DNA from: Biscogniauxia marginata
Lineage: Eukaryota > Ascomycota > Sordariomycetes > Xylariales > Xylariaceae
Reading direction: 5' to 3'
NCBI GenBank assembly: GCA_022695795.1
Contig: MU404108.1
Coordinates: 222,629 to 286,628 of the forward strand
Length of the DNA: 64,000 nucleotides
This document shows, in pieces, positions 47,401 through 58,991 of the stretch (positions are counted from its first letter, which is position 1; every line of letters starts with the position of its first letter). The notes under the pieces are model-generated. The model saw only the letters and a list, made by a program, of their open reading frames with translations, ran no database searches and had not been told where the DNA came from. A program made the position numbers and the translations under genes.

Positions 47401-47767
47401 CCTAGCAGAAATTATCTTTGACTCTCGTCCCCTCCACTTAGTCTACCATTTGGAGAACCCAATCCGACAAGGTTGGCAAGATGTAGTATGGATGATGCTG
47501 AAGGAGCTCGATATCCCCAGTAATTCTATCATTCCTTTCCAGAAATGGTTGCATATCGTTGCTTTGACCCCCGAAACAGGCAATCCTGCAAGGAAGCTCA
47601 TAAACTTCCTGGAAGCCGAGTTTTCAAAAATGTCATGTGGGTCTCTACTATTGGATACATCAGTCTCGCGGAGTGTATCACCTACTTTAAGGAAGATAGG
47701 ACCAGTTGGAGCAGATGATATCAAAGCTTACGTTGCTTATTGGAGGAGCGTCAAGATTCTAGAGTAA
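44426..47767 (+). CDS. NRPS-like carboxylate reductase (A-T-R)
   Basis: Three exons (44426-45232, 45288-47294, 47363-47767) give 1072 residues, normal for fungal A-T-R enzymes. The adenylation domain (~20-520) has ILHSSGTSGLPKP near 220, INHYGATETGP near 365 and GRTDDLICLATGEKV. The carrier domain carries Ser621 in FELGMDSLQAAKLRR for the phosphopantetheine arm. The reductase domain starts ~705 with VVITGASGSLGSYFL (NADP-binding) and has the SDR pair Tyr875/Lys879 in LGYAKAKLICE. No condensation domain. Such enzymes activate an aryl or other carboxylic acid with ATP, load it as a thioester and release it as an aldehyde with NADPH. Sitting next to a C-methylating non-reducing PKS, it most likely reduces that PKS's aryl acid. 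Two copies of the 10-bp element are in its promoter. Confidence 0.93.
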
Positions 47768-48529
47768 GGTGAAATAGACATTAAAATTGAAAAGACTTAC
47801 TATTAAATATCCTACTGACAAATGAACGCCTTTATTCACTGCTTGAAACTGCTTTCTCGAAATCACCACACCATGATTAGCGCGTATTGAATATAATAGC
47901 AGCTTCGGCACAATTCATATAGTCTGAAACTTAGAAGTCATATTTTAATATGAAAGGAATACATTGTTGATAATATTTATAAGCTACTACATTTATGGTA
48001 GTAGGAGAACAAGAAATTAATACACTATCGTACGTTTGCTTGACTACGGTTGTCGTGCGCTGGTACGAGGAGCTCCTCAAACGTGCAGGCGCCTTGTTCA
48101 TATCAAATACCCCCCAGCATTTATTTCAGAGCTCAACTTCTTTGAGACGGATTTACTATGACGAACTTTATCTCTCTTCGTAATTATGTTAGTTAAGGTT
48201 GCCAACAATATCCAAAAAAATTTCCTCAAGGGCCACTACAGGACCCGATATGAGGCGGACCCGAGTGGGATCGTCTGCGCTCACTGTCCTACTTTTCACT
48301 TGATCTTTTGATGGCACGATTAATATATGGTGCTAAGTCCTAGATAAAGAATTCCTTCTGATATTTCATCCCAGTATTGTGGCTTCAAGCCTCGACCCGT
48401 CTTGATTTTCATCCCTATAGTTCAACAACGAGATACTGAGATACGCGATCTCCTGTCCAAACTCATCAGAGGGCGTAAGCTATCATATTAAATCGAGGCT
48501 TAGCGCTGTTTCAACAACGAGCACCCATT
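47768..48529. other. Promoter region of the polyketide synthase gene
   Basis: 762 bp, AT-rich apart from a GC-rich island at 48240-48285 holding one exact (48257-48266) and one partial (48241-48248) copy of the 10-bp element. The frame at 47995-48183 is not convincing. No sequence here could encode a SAT domain for the PKS. Confidence 0.6.
48257..48266 (+). promoter_or_regulatory. Cluster 10-bp element GGACCCGAGT
   Basis: Exact copy about 273 bp upstream of the PKS start codon. A second, 8-bp match (GGACCCGA) lies 16 bp earlier at 48241, in the same orientation. Confidence 0.6.
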
Positions 48530-51500
48530 ATGGCAAGCTCCAAAGTTGATTTGGGCGGTGATCCAATGAAGGACATACCGCCCAATGCTATTGCAGTTAC
48601 TGGCATGGCGTGCAAACTTCCCGGGGCAGACTCGATCGAGGAATACTGGCGAATACTGGACTCTGGGAGTTCAATGGTAACGGAACCACCTAATGGCCGC
48701 TTCCCGACTCATGACCACAGCCGCAGCACGGACAAGTCAGTCTACTTCGGCAACTTCATCAACGACATTGAAAGTTTCGACAACCGATTCTTTAAAAAGT
48801 CTAGTCGCGAAGCGGCGTCAATGGATCCTCAACAGCGGTTGTTGCTCGAGACCGCATATCAAGCGTTAGAGTCTTCAGGATTCTTCGGGCCCCATGAGCA
48901 GGACCTTGACGTCGGCTGCTTTGTCGGAGTGTGTGCATCTGATTACAACGACAATGTCGCCAGTCATCCACCCAATGCATTCTCGACATTGGGTACATTA
49001 AGAGCTTTTCTCACTGGAAAAATTAGTCACTATTTTGGCTTTTCTGGCCCCTCAGTCACCTTTGATACCGCATGCTCGTCCTCAGCTGTTGCAATCGATG
49101 CCGCTTGTAAAGCAATTCTCCACGGCGACTGCACAAGTGCTATTGCTGGCGGTGTTTCAGTATTCACCAGTCCACACTTCTACCAAAATCTAGCAGCAGC
49201 GTCCTTTCTTAGTCATACAGGTGCAACTAAGTCCTTCGATGGAGGTGCCGACGGTTATTGTCGAGGGGAAGGAGTTGGCCTAGTTGTGTTGAAACAATTA
49301 TCACGGGCACTCGCCGACGGTGACAATATTCTTGGCACTATTCTATCAACTTCGGTGAAACAAAGTAGTAACAAAGTTCCCATTACCGTTCCCTACAGCC
49401 CATCACAGACTGCTCTATATCGCAAGGTATTGAAAATGGCTAGTGTTGCTGCAGAAGATGTCACCTACCTCGAAGCACATGGCACTGGTACGCCTATTGG
49501 CGACCCGCAAGAATACGAGGGTATCAAAGAGACGTTTAGCAGCAAGGAAAGACGACAACCCTTTCATTTCGCCTCTGTGAAAGGGAATATCGGGCATACT
49601 GAAGGGGCCTCTGGTGTCGCCGGCCTCATCAAGACACTTCTGATGATGCAGAAACGCTCCATTCCTAGGCAGGCTAGTTTTACGCGGGTGAATCCCAAGA
49701 TCAACCTCATTCCTGGGCAGTTCGCCATCCCGACCGAGACAATTCCTTGGACAGCTGATACCCTGATAGCATGTGTGAACAACTACGGAGCTGCGGGCAG
49801 CATTGCAGCAATGGTAGTCAAGGAGCCGTTTCCAAGAAATGCCGCACAAACACAGAACAGGCCACTGTCCAAATATCCTTTATTTGTCTCTGCAAATAGC
49901 GCGAAGAGTCTCGGTGCGAACTGCGCAACATTGAGGCATCATGTCGCCTCCTTTCATCCCTCTTCGAGTGCGAACATCTTGGCAGACCTTGCTTTCCATT
50001 TGAGCGACAGGCAAAATCGCTCACTTCCCAACATCTTTGTAACAACCGTCTCGAGCATGTCAGAGTTGGATGACCAGCTGCGGATTGGAGCATCAAATCC
50101 AGATTTATCTCCTTGCAGTCTGAACCCTAAGCCAAATCCCGTAGTCCTGATATTCGGCGGTCAGACTACTCGATCCGTTGGCCTCAACAGAGATGTCTAT
50201 GAGTCGTCTGCTCTCCTCCGCAAGCACCTTGACGAGTGCGATGAGGTCTTGAAAGGCTTTGGTTCTAAAGGCATTTATCCTGGAATTTTTGATACGACAC
50301 CCACCGACGATGTCGTCGCCCTCCAGACAATGCAATTTGCTCTGCATTATGCATGCGCACAGTCATGGATCGAGTGTGGCCTGAAAGTGGATTGTGTGTT
50401 GGGTCATTCTTTTGGCCAACTTGTTGCATTGACAGTTTGTGGCGTTTTCTCGCTCGTCGACGGCCTCAAGCTCATATATGGCCGGGCTGTTTTAATGCGC
50501 GACAAATGGGGAACGGAGAGGGGATCCATGATAGCTCTGGATACAGACCGCGAGAATACGATGGGTTTGATCTCATCGGTACGAAAGACGAATCCTTCCT
50601 CTGGACTTGAAATTGCATGCTACAATGGGCCTAGGAGTCATGTCTTGGTCGGGTCTGCTACTGAGATTGAGTCCGTCATCGAGGTCATCAAGAAAACGAC
50701 AGCAGCCAAATACAAAGTGTTGAATGTGACTCATGGATTCCACTCGAGGTTCTGTGATTCTATCATCCCCAAATTGGAAGAGCTAGCCGCGAGCTTGACA
50801 TATAATAAGCCGAGGATTCGCGTTGAGACCTGTTCTGATGGGGATAACTGGCTTGCTCCCACCGCTGAACTGATCGCCGACCATACGCGTACGCCTGTCT
50901 ATTTTGAAGATGCGGTTAAACGAATCGAGGCGCAATATAAGACATGCACATGGGTAGAAGCGGGCTCTAACTCATCTGTCACAAGCATTGCACGCCGAGC
51001 TCTCTCTAATACAGAAAGTATTGGCCACCTTTATTGTCCGGTGAACCTCAGCAGGGGTGATGCCATGGGTGCGCTAGCAGATACGACAGCGAACCTCTGG
51101 AAACATGGCCACCAGGTACAGTTTTGGCCTTTTCACCGCATTCACAGACATGATTACCGCCCTCTAAACCTGCCACCCTACCAATTTGAGAAGACACGAC
51201 ACTGGCTCGAATTCGATCTTCAGGTTGAGAAAAGTCCCATCACGAAGCAAGAGAGTGCGCCACCAACGGCTCCGGAACCAGTCACAGAGCAAGATCCGGT
51301 GTTGATAACCTTCTCCGGATTTCAAGATCCTGCCCAGCAACGGGCAGTTTTCACAATTGACCCGCGCTCGGCTGAATGGCAAGAACTGGTTAAGGGCCAT
51401 GCGGTGCTAGAAGAACCCCTGTGCCCTGCGCCACTATATGTAGAACTCGTCTTGCAGGCAGCTAGGGAACTTGCGTGTGTCAAGAACATCTCCTCTACAC

Positions 51501-54500
51501 CCTTCGCCCGACTAGATGGCTTGGAGATAACATCAGCATTAGGAACCAGTCTGGACAAGATCGTCAAGCTTATCCTCACACAATCGGACCAGGCAGGTTA
51601 CAGGTGGGATTTTACCTTCCAAGGCCTTGGACGCCGTGCTTCGAACCCCACTCAAGCTTCTACACATGCCGTCGGGAAAGTTGAGCTTACAGCTATCGAC
51701 GACAAGACTGCCTCGGCTGAGCTTGACCGAATTGGTAGGCTGTTGCAATACCAGAAGTTCGACGAGATTGCTGCGAGTCCCGATGGTGAAGCTGTTCACG
51801 GCACGCTAGTCTATAAGGTCTTCTCACGGGTGGTGCAATACCACGACTTCTATAAAGGGGTGCGTAAAGTCGCCGGCAATGCAGGCACTGTGGTGGCCCA
51901 GGTTTCCCTACCGAAATTGCAACCAAGCTCTGTTCAAGGCTTACTCTCTAGTCCAGTGGCAATCGACAATTTCCTCCAGGTTCCCGGGCTGTACGCAAAT
52001 TGCTTGGCCCCTTGCCCGCCGGATGAGGTCTTTGTCTGCACGCATCTCGATCGAGTGCAATTAGAGCCAACCTTTACTGGACATCTTGATACTCAATGGG
52101 AGGTCTTTGCGATATCGACGGCAATTGGCGATAAGGAGAGTAGCAACGATGTCTTTGTCACGGATCAAACCACCGGACAGCTCGTTTTTGTAGCATTCGG
52201 CGCAAAGTTCAACAGAGTAAGGATCACATCCCTCGCAAAAGTCATATCGAGGGCAAACGTGGGCGACGCCGCCCCCGTCCCCGTCCCCGTCGTTTCGCAA
52301 ATTAATGGCATTTCCACTACCAATAACTTGGCGCCCACGAAAACCTCTGGAGAAACTATGGTTGCTACCTCAGCCTATCGACAGCAAAAAGCAGTTGTTC
52401 AGGAAAGACTGTCATTGGATGTTTCTCAGCAGACCACGACACCAGTCAACACTGAGGAACCACAAGCCGTCTCCTCGAACATGACCATAGGGAAGCCTCG
52501 AGTACCTGGAGTTGAGAGACAACTTCGGGAAATGCTTAGCAAGATGACAGACATTCCACTCGAACAGTTCCAGGGAGACGTGAAACTGAGTGATCTTGGT
52601 ATAGACTCTTTGATGGCAACAGAGATCGTGTCAGAGGTCTATGAAGTTTTCAATATTTCAATACCCCAGGAACACCTTCAGGACCTCCTGACGTTTGCCT
52701 CACTACGGGACTACCTCGATGCACGTGGTGCCGGTAGCACACCAGGAGCTCTATATGAAAATGCACCCGATCCAACTTCTTCTCAGGCATTAAAGCCTCT
52801 GAAAACAAGCAACCAAGGAGTTCAGGAGACTCCACAACCAGATTTGACCTCAAAGACTCATAATTCTGACCAATATCAAGACCTATGGTCTCGTCTTGCT
52901 AGCTTGTTGAGTAGTCATCTTGAATGCCCACCTAGCGAGTTCGAGCGCTTAACAAATCTTGCAGACCGTGGCCTTGATTCTTTACTCTGTATGGAGGTTA
53001 TGAGCGACGTGGAGAAGATTTTTGGAGTTTCGATTGATTTGGCTCAACTCACCACGGAGAGTAACTTTGGTGATCTTGCGGATATACTCGTCAGCGCAGT
53101 TGAGCCGGGCACAACTTTGAGCACCACTGGCTCTACAGTGGCCCAGTCGTCAGGTCCGATGACACCTACAACTGAGGGTGATAGCTATATCGATAAGGCT
53201 ACCACAAAAGCCGCACTCAGTCTAATCAACGCTCCTAGAGCATTTGAGAGCATTAAACCAGACTTTGACAAGCTCGCCGATGAGTACGAGTTCACTGGTT
53301 TCTACGAGAGAGTATACGAGAAGAATTCCCGACTGGTTTTAGCCTACACTGTCGAGGCCTTTGCCGACCTTGGCATCAACTTGGGACAGATCAGTCCCGA
53401 TGATAAAATTCCGCAGCTCAACGTACTGCCAAAGCACCACCACTTATGCAACGTCTTGTACGAAGTACTCAGAGACGGAAAGGTCGTTGACTACGATGGG
53501 ACGAGCTATGTTCGTTCTGATCAGCCCATAAAATCGGTGCACTCCAACGTCCTTTTCAAGAATATCGTGAGAGAGTTCCCTCAGCACGCTAAAGAGCATA
53601 TGCTGTTAAATATCTGTGGTGCTGAACTTGCGAAGCTCATAAGCGGTAAGAAGGATCCTCTCACAGTCCTCTTCGGAAGCAAGGCAAATAGGGACATCCT
53701 GGAAGATGTGTATAGCACAAGTCCCATGTATGTGATCATGTCGCAGCTTCTCACCTCATTCCTCGAAAGGGCTCTCAGTGCATCATCGCCTGGTCCCAAT
53801 GGGAAGTTTCACATCATCGAATTAGGAGCTGGCACGGGATCGACGACAAAATGGGTCGTGGACCGCCTGGTACAACGCGGCATACCAATTGAGTACACAT
53901 TCACGGACATCTCGTCTTCACTTGTATCAGCAGGCAAGCGCAAGTTCGCCAAGTTCAACTGCATGAAATACGCTACCATAAATATTGAGAAAGAGCCCCC
54001 AGTCCAGTATCAAGGTCAATTTGATATTGTGCTATCGACGAACTGCATCCATGCCACTAGTAACCTCCCAAACTCGCTCAGCAATATCAATAAACTCTTA
54101 CGCCCACACGGCTTCGTTTCTTTGGTTGAGTTTACAACGAGGATGTTTTGGTTCGATATGGTCTTTGGCTTGCTTGATGGCTGGTGGCTGTTCAATGACG
54201 GGCGTCCCTACGTCCTTGCAAGTCCTGAATTTTGGGAGAAGTGTATGCGTGACACCGGTTTTAACCACGTGTCATGGACTGGTGGATCAACTCCCGAATC
54301 AGAGGTTGTGAGAGTGATTACTGGCTTCAAGCAGCCTGTTGAGGATCCAAGCCTCTACCGCAGCATCCCCCAGGAGAGGACCGGCGGTCTTGAGACGGTC
54401 GTCTTCAAGCATACTGATAAGAAGCTCCCGCTGCGAGCAGACATCTACTATCCCTCGCGATCACAGGCCTCCGTCCATGGGACCTGGACTGTGGGTACGG

Positions 54501-55501
54501 TATAATCCCCCCTTCATCCCGACTATCACAAGTATTAGGCTGACATTCCTCCTACAGGCTTGATGATTCATGCCGGGGGTCATGTGATGCTTTCGCGGAA
54601 GGACGTGCGACCGCGCCAAACACAGCTTCTTCTCGATAATGGCGTGCTACCTGTTGCCGTCGACTATCGGCTCTGTCCCGAGACCACGATTCTAGAGGGC
54701 CCGCTGGTTGATGTCAGTGACGCGTACGCCTGGGCACGCAACAAACTCCCGTCATTACATCTTACGTGTACTTCTGTCAAGCTTGACCAAAGCCGTGTCG
54801 TTGTTATCGGCTGGTCTACTGGGGGTACACTAGCGATGTCCCTCGCTTGGACTTCGGTACCGCGGGGATTACCTCCACCTGAGGCAATCTTGGTCTTCTA
54901 TTGTCCCACTGACTATGAAGACGAGTTCTGGCAAAGACCCAACATTCCAGATCATTCCGGTATCTATTCAGATAACACGTTCAATGTAATCGATGGTGTT
55001 TTCTCCGAACCTATTACAGCGTACAATATACCTCCAAAACTGATGGCCACTGGGGGTTGGATGACACCAAAGGACGCTCGTAGCCGACTGGTACTTCACA
55101 TGAATTGGCATGGGCAAACCCTTCCAGTCCTGTTCCGAGGACTTCCATCCGCTGCCAGTGTGTCTCCGACCGAGGCACACAAATTCAACCATTTAGAACA
55201 GCCGCCGAACGAGGACATTGTTCAAGCAAGTCCGTATGCACAAATAATAAGGGGCAATTATAAATCACCGACACACATTGTTTTTGGCACGAAAGATGAC
55301 CTGATCCCGTGGCAGCAGGCTCAACGGACAGCAGACGCGATGAGAGACGCAGGTATCGAAGCTGAAATCACGCTCTTGCAGGGACACCCTCATTTATTTG
55401 ACATGTATCGTGACCCAGACGGAAAACGATGGGAAGCTGTTCTCAAGGGATATAGGTTTCTTTTTGGTAAAATCGGGAAGGAGTTGAAATCATCAGTTTG
55501 A
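48530..55501 (+). CDS. Non-reducing polyketide synthase, KS-AT-PT-ACP-ACP-CMeT-TE, lacking a SAT domain
   Basis: Two exons (48530-54494 and 54558-55501; 63-nt intron) give 2302 residues. KS begins almost at the start (NAIAVTGMACKLPGADSIEE at ~15) with Cys182 in DTACSSSA, His317 in EAHGTGTP and His356 in GNIGHTEG. AT: Ser627 in GHSFGQLV. PT ~925-1260: His957 in VKGHAVLEEPLCPAP and Asp1146 in AIDNFLQVPG, the usual dyad. ACP1 Ser1360 (LGIDSLMATE) and ACP2 Ser1484 (RGLDSLLCME). C-methyltransferase ~1585-1930 with SAM motif IELGAGTGSTT. C-terminal alpha/beta hydrolase with LMIHAGGHVMLSRKDVRP, Ser2075 in VIGWSTGGTLA and a late His in QGHPHLF, as in methylating NR-PKSs of the AusA/MpaC kind. The SAT domain (~350 residues) normally before KS is absent. 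Likely product: a C-methylated orsellinate-type acid. The hydrolase is part of this gene: frame and phase match across the intron. Confidence 0.93.
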
Positions 55502-56138
55502 TGGGGCAGTTCATTACTGGGTTGTCGCTCTTATTTTATTACATTCAGTATTATTCGTATTTCCGTAAAATAATTAACTTTTCGTGTTTCTCTCTACGCT
55601 GTCGGGTGCATAGCCCATGCTAAACAACCCCTATACTGTCTCACTAAACGAGTGACTGTTCCATGTGCCCATTGTTAAGCTACCCCTCTGAGTTGCTCCA
55701 TAAAATATTGGTCTACAGCACACTTCAGGCCATTTTACGAGTAGGTTTAGGTACGTGTATTGGGGGGCGCGAGCCATAGCAGGTGTGGGCCCTGCTGATC
55801 TTCAGAAAAGAATTCAGTACTCCATCCTGTCTACCAAACATCCATATAACTTGTCGGCGACCTCAGAACTTACGATAAGGGTGTAGTAGGATATGCTAAA
55901 AAAAAGAAAAAGGAAAAAAAAAGCCGCACGTAATTATCTTTCAGGTCAACAAGAGAACTATCTGCATTCCCAGAGGTTCTAGTTCTAGCCCTTCGCGGAA
56001 ATACTACTTCGTTATGGTATAAGTCGTGACACCGACAGTATGATCGACGCTCAGGACCTGCGCCTCAATTAGGATCTTACAATATATTCTGTCCTGAGTT
56101 CCATGTATACATCTAAACAACTAGCTATTCGTAGGTAT
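55502..56138. other. Convergent 3' interval
   Basis: About 0.64 kb between the PKS and the convergent DUF1857 gene, including an A/G-rich run near 55895-55925. Nothing else recognised. Confidence 0.5.
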
Positions 56139-56710
56139 CTACAATATAGCACTTTCTCTAACCAGTCGGCGCATTGTTTCAATGGTTGACTCAACAGCAA
56201 GCCTCGCAGTCTTTGAGAGGTATCATTAGTTGGTAAACTCTGGGTATTATTAACAAGTATATCAACACTCACCTTCCAGTCTGCTTCTTTTTGGGATTCG
56301 GCCTCGCTGCTATTCGCCTCTATACCGGGGTGACGCCACTCAAATACATAAGTGTAGTGTAGGTCGTCAGACTTTCCCGATGGTCCCACGCTCACGACGT
56401 TGGTGATTATACTCCCATCGGCTGACACGAAGTCGACTCGGCATGGCTCATAAAACTTGCACGTCTCTACTGCATCCTTTGCCCCTGCGGGATGGCCACC
56501 TGGAGCAAAAGTCACCCGCCTTTCTAGTACCAGCCCGGCGCCGTCCGTAGCAGATTCGGAGAGTATCTCGGTGTTGACAATGGCAGGGACGAATTTCTCA
56601 GCATGACGGACCTTGGAGTTGATACAGGCCCAGACCTGAGATATGGTGAGTTTGGTCTCGACGTCTGGTGGGTTAATAGGCGCGGTATATGATAGGTTGA
56701 AGGTCACCAT
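56139..56710 (-). CDS. DUF1857 family (SRPBCC/START-like) small protein
   Basis: Two exons (56710-56273 and 56210-56139) give 169 residues, the usual DUF1857 size. Without splicing the frame runs on into unrelated sequence; the GTGAGT...CAAAG intron restores the conserved end TARLAVESTIETMRRLVRES. Conserved blocks: FNLSYTAPINPP, LTISQVWACINSKVRHAEKF, GLVLERRVTF, ETCKFYEPCRVDF, IITNVVSVGPSGKSDDLHYT, YVFEWRHPGIEANSSEA. The family has an SRPBCC-like helix-grip fold with a hydrophobic pocket and no assigned reaction. It is transcribed divergently from the P450 through a 330-bp shared promoter with one exact and one near-exact copy of the cluster element, so it is probably co-expressed and may bind or cyclise a cluster intermediate; that role is inference. 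Confidence 0.85.
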
Positions 56711-56855
56711 ATTGTTGAATTGTCTATTTGGGTGTAATTTGGCGACGTCGAAGCGATAAGAAACGTCGAAGGCAAAGATGAATATTTACAGACCCAAACA
56801 CGAAAAATAGCTTGAAATTGGTGGATCTTCTTACTTCATGATGTTTAAGCAATAG

Positions 56856-56865
56856 GGGCCCGAGT
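56856..56865 (+). promoter_or_regulatory. Near-exact copy of the cluster element (GGGCCCGAGT)
   Basis: Differs at one base from GGACCCGAGT; same orientation as the exact copy 49 bp downstream. Confidence 0.4.
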
Positions 56866-56904
56866 GTCTATCGCTCTTGAGTGCAGGTAAGGTGGCGTGT
56901 TGGC

Positions 56905-56914
56905 GGACCCGAGT
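56905..56914 (+). promoter_or_regulatory. Cluster 10-bp element GGACCCGAGT
   Basis: Exact copy, 138 bp upstream of the P450 start and 195 bp upstream of the divergent DUF1857 start. Confidence 0.6.
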
Positions 56915-57042
56915 TGTTAATCCCACGGCCGGAATTTCCCCCGAGACGCTATAAACTGGCATTGGTTACGACGGGATCGTTAACTATTCAGGAGTCTATA
57001 GAGCCATTGTAACTGATTAACGTTATTCGCTTTCACGCTATC

Positions 57043-58991
57043 ATGGATCAATTTCTTGAGCGCTTCGACGGCCGAATTTTGACGTTGGCCGGAATTTTAG
57101 CCATCTCTACCATACTCGTTGCGGCTTTCAGTACGATTCGATCTTATGTGCGTCTGAGACATATTCCTGGTCCACCGTTGGCGGCTCTCACCAACTTTGT
57201 TCGGCGATCATGGGTGTCAGCGGGCAGTGTTCATCAGAAGCATACCGACTTACACCGCAAATATGGGACAGTTGTCCGTATTGGGCCAAATGCGGTCCTC
57301 ATTTCTCAGCCCACGGCTATTGACAAGATATATGGATTCAAAGCGAGATTCATTAAGGTATGACATATGAATAGCTGAGACTTCCAATCATGGACGATAT
57401 CTTATAACTACTAGTCGGAATTCTATGACTCGATCATGCCCCGTATGAAGGGTGGTAAGATTCCAGACGTGTTTGCTACACGCGATGAGGATTTGCATAG
57501 ACGAATGAGACGGCCCATCGCCAATTTATACTCAATTGCGAACCTGATTACCTTTGAGCCTCTTATCTCGTCCACGATGCAATACTTCTTCGCCCGCTTA
57601 GATGAATTATTCACCGACCAAGAGAAAGAACTCAATCTTTGCGATTGGCTGCAGCTGTTCACATTCGACGTCATGGGCGAGGTCACTTTCTCGCGGAGAT
57701 TAGGTTTCTTAGAGAAGGGCGGGGATATCGAGGATGTGATGGAGAACAATTGGAAATTCTTCAGAGAAGCTGCACCAGTATGTGATTAGATCCAAGAAGA
57801 AGGCTAGCTCACTCACTAAATCATGTTGCAGAATACGCAGATGCCTTGGCTTGACTACCTTTGGAAAGACAACCCATTGGTACCTGTCACGTCCAAGAGG
57901 AATCCACTGGCAGAATTCGGCGCAGTGCGAATTAACGAGAGGATGAGTTTAACAGAAGAACAGAGGGAAAAGATTAACCAACGAGATTTTCTTTCATGTT
58001 TCATCAGGGAAAAGGCCAAGGACGGCACTCTACCAGTCATGTCAGTTGTTTATGATGCCACACTGAGTGTAAACTTAGATTGTCGATACTGACTACGATT
58101 ATCGCAGCACGATCCCGACATGGACCAATTCTAATATCCAGGCAGGTGGCGACACGACTAGTATCATGGCAAGCGTTGTGATCTATTATCTTCTCAAGAA
58201 CCCATCAACTCTCTCTATTCTTAGGAAACAGATAGATGATGCCGCTAAGGAAGGGCGCATCTCTAAGTCGGTAACTTGGAAGGAATCGCAAACTTTGCCT
58301 TATCTAGAAGCTTGTATCAACGAGGCTTCAAGACTGCATCCTCCTATTGGCTTTCCTATGGAGCGTATTGTTCCTGATGGCGGACTAGAGGTTGACGGTT
58401 ATGCTATCCCTCCTGGCACGAGAGTGTCAATGGTATGTCCCTTCTAAATATTTACCTAATTATATCTCAGTTGCTACCATTAACTTTGTTTTTAAGTATC
58501 TTGAGGAAAACCTTATTCAACTTTACGCTAACAATAATATCAAAGAACCCCTGGGCTGTACACCGGGAAGTTTGGCTCTACGGGGATGATCCGGACGTTT
58601 GGCGACCAGAGCGATGGATCTGCGACGACGACCTGAAGAAGACTATGTATAACTCACTTCTCACGGTAAGTTTTAACATAATATGAATTCCTTTTCAACG
58701 CTCTCACCACACTCATGTTTATTCTGGTAACCAACTAATAACTGCGATTAGTTTGGCGCTGGTCACCGAACTTGCTTGGGAAAGAACCTCTCATATTTCG
58801 AGGTCTATAAGCTCATTCCATCATTACTACAGAAATACAATGTAAGTGGTCCCTCTTCTGTTTTTGTTGTAAGGTCCAATTTTAATGCATCCCATTAGTT
58901 GGAACTTATCAACCCCAACGAAGATTGGACAATCGAGACAAAATGGTTCTCTATGCCGTCTGGCTTCCGTGTTAAAATCACCAGCCGGTAG
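57043..58991 (+). CDS. Cytochrome P450 monooxygenase (pisatin-demethylase-like)
   Basis: Seven exons (57043-57357, 57415-57777, 57832-58040, 58108-58432, 58546-58665, 58752-58841, 58899-58991) give 504 residues. The N-terminus has one membrane anchor (ILTLAGILAISTILVAAFST) and the proline hinge HIPGPPLAAL, placing it on the ER. Signature motifs: I-helix IQAGGDTTSIMAS, ExxR in LEACINEASRLHPP, PERW-type WRPERW, and heme loop FGAGHRTCLGKN with Cys452. The block YGTVVRIGPNAVLISQ and ATRDEDLHRRMRRPIAN resembles pisatin-demethylase-like fungal P450s. It should hydroxylate, oxidise or demethylate the cluster's aromatic intermediate using a P450 reductase encoded elsewhere. The fourth intron is 113 nt and has a weak polypyrimidine tract, but all joins keep the frame. 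Confidence 0.9.

Larger units (their letters stand above)
56711..57042. promoter_or_regulatory. Shared bidirectional promoter of the DUF1857 and P450 genes
   Basis: 332 bp between two divergent start codons. It contains GGACCCGAGT at 56905-56914 and the one-mismatch copy GGGCCCGAGT at 56856-56865 in the same orientation, 49 bp apart. A likely point of joint control. Confidence 0.6.

Noticed and set aside
47768..48529. Hidden upstream exon with a SAT domain
   Set aside because: No open frame long enough and no SAT motifs; the stretch is AT-rich promoter.
54560..55501. Separate hydrolase gene after the PKS
   Set aside because: The 63-nt intron 54495-54557 joins the frames in phase, and the junction matches methylating NR-PKSs that end in this type of TE.
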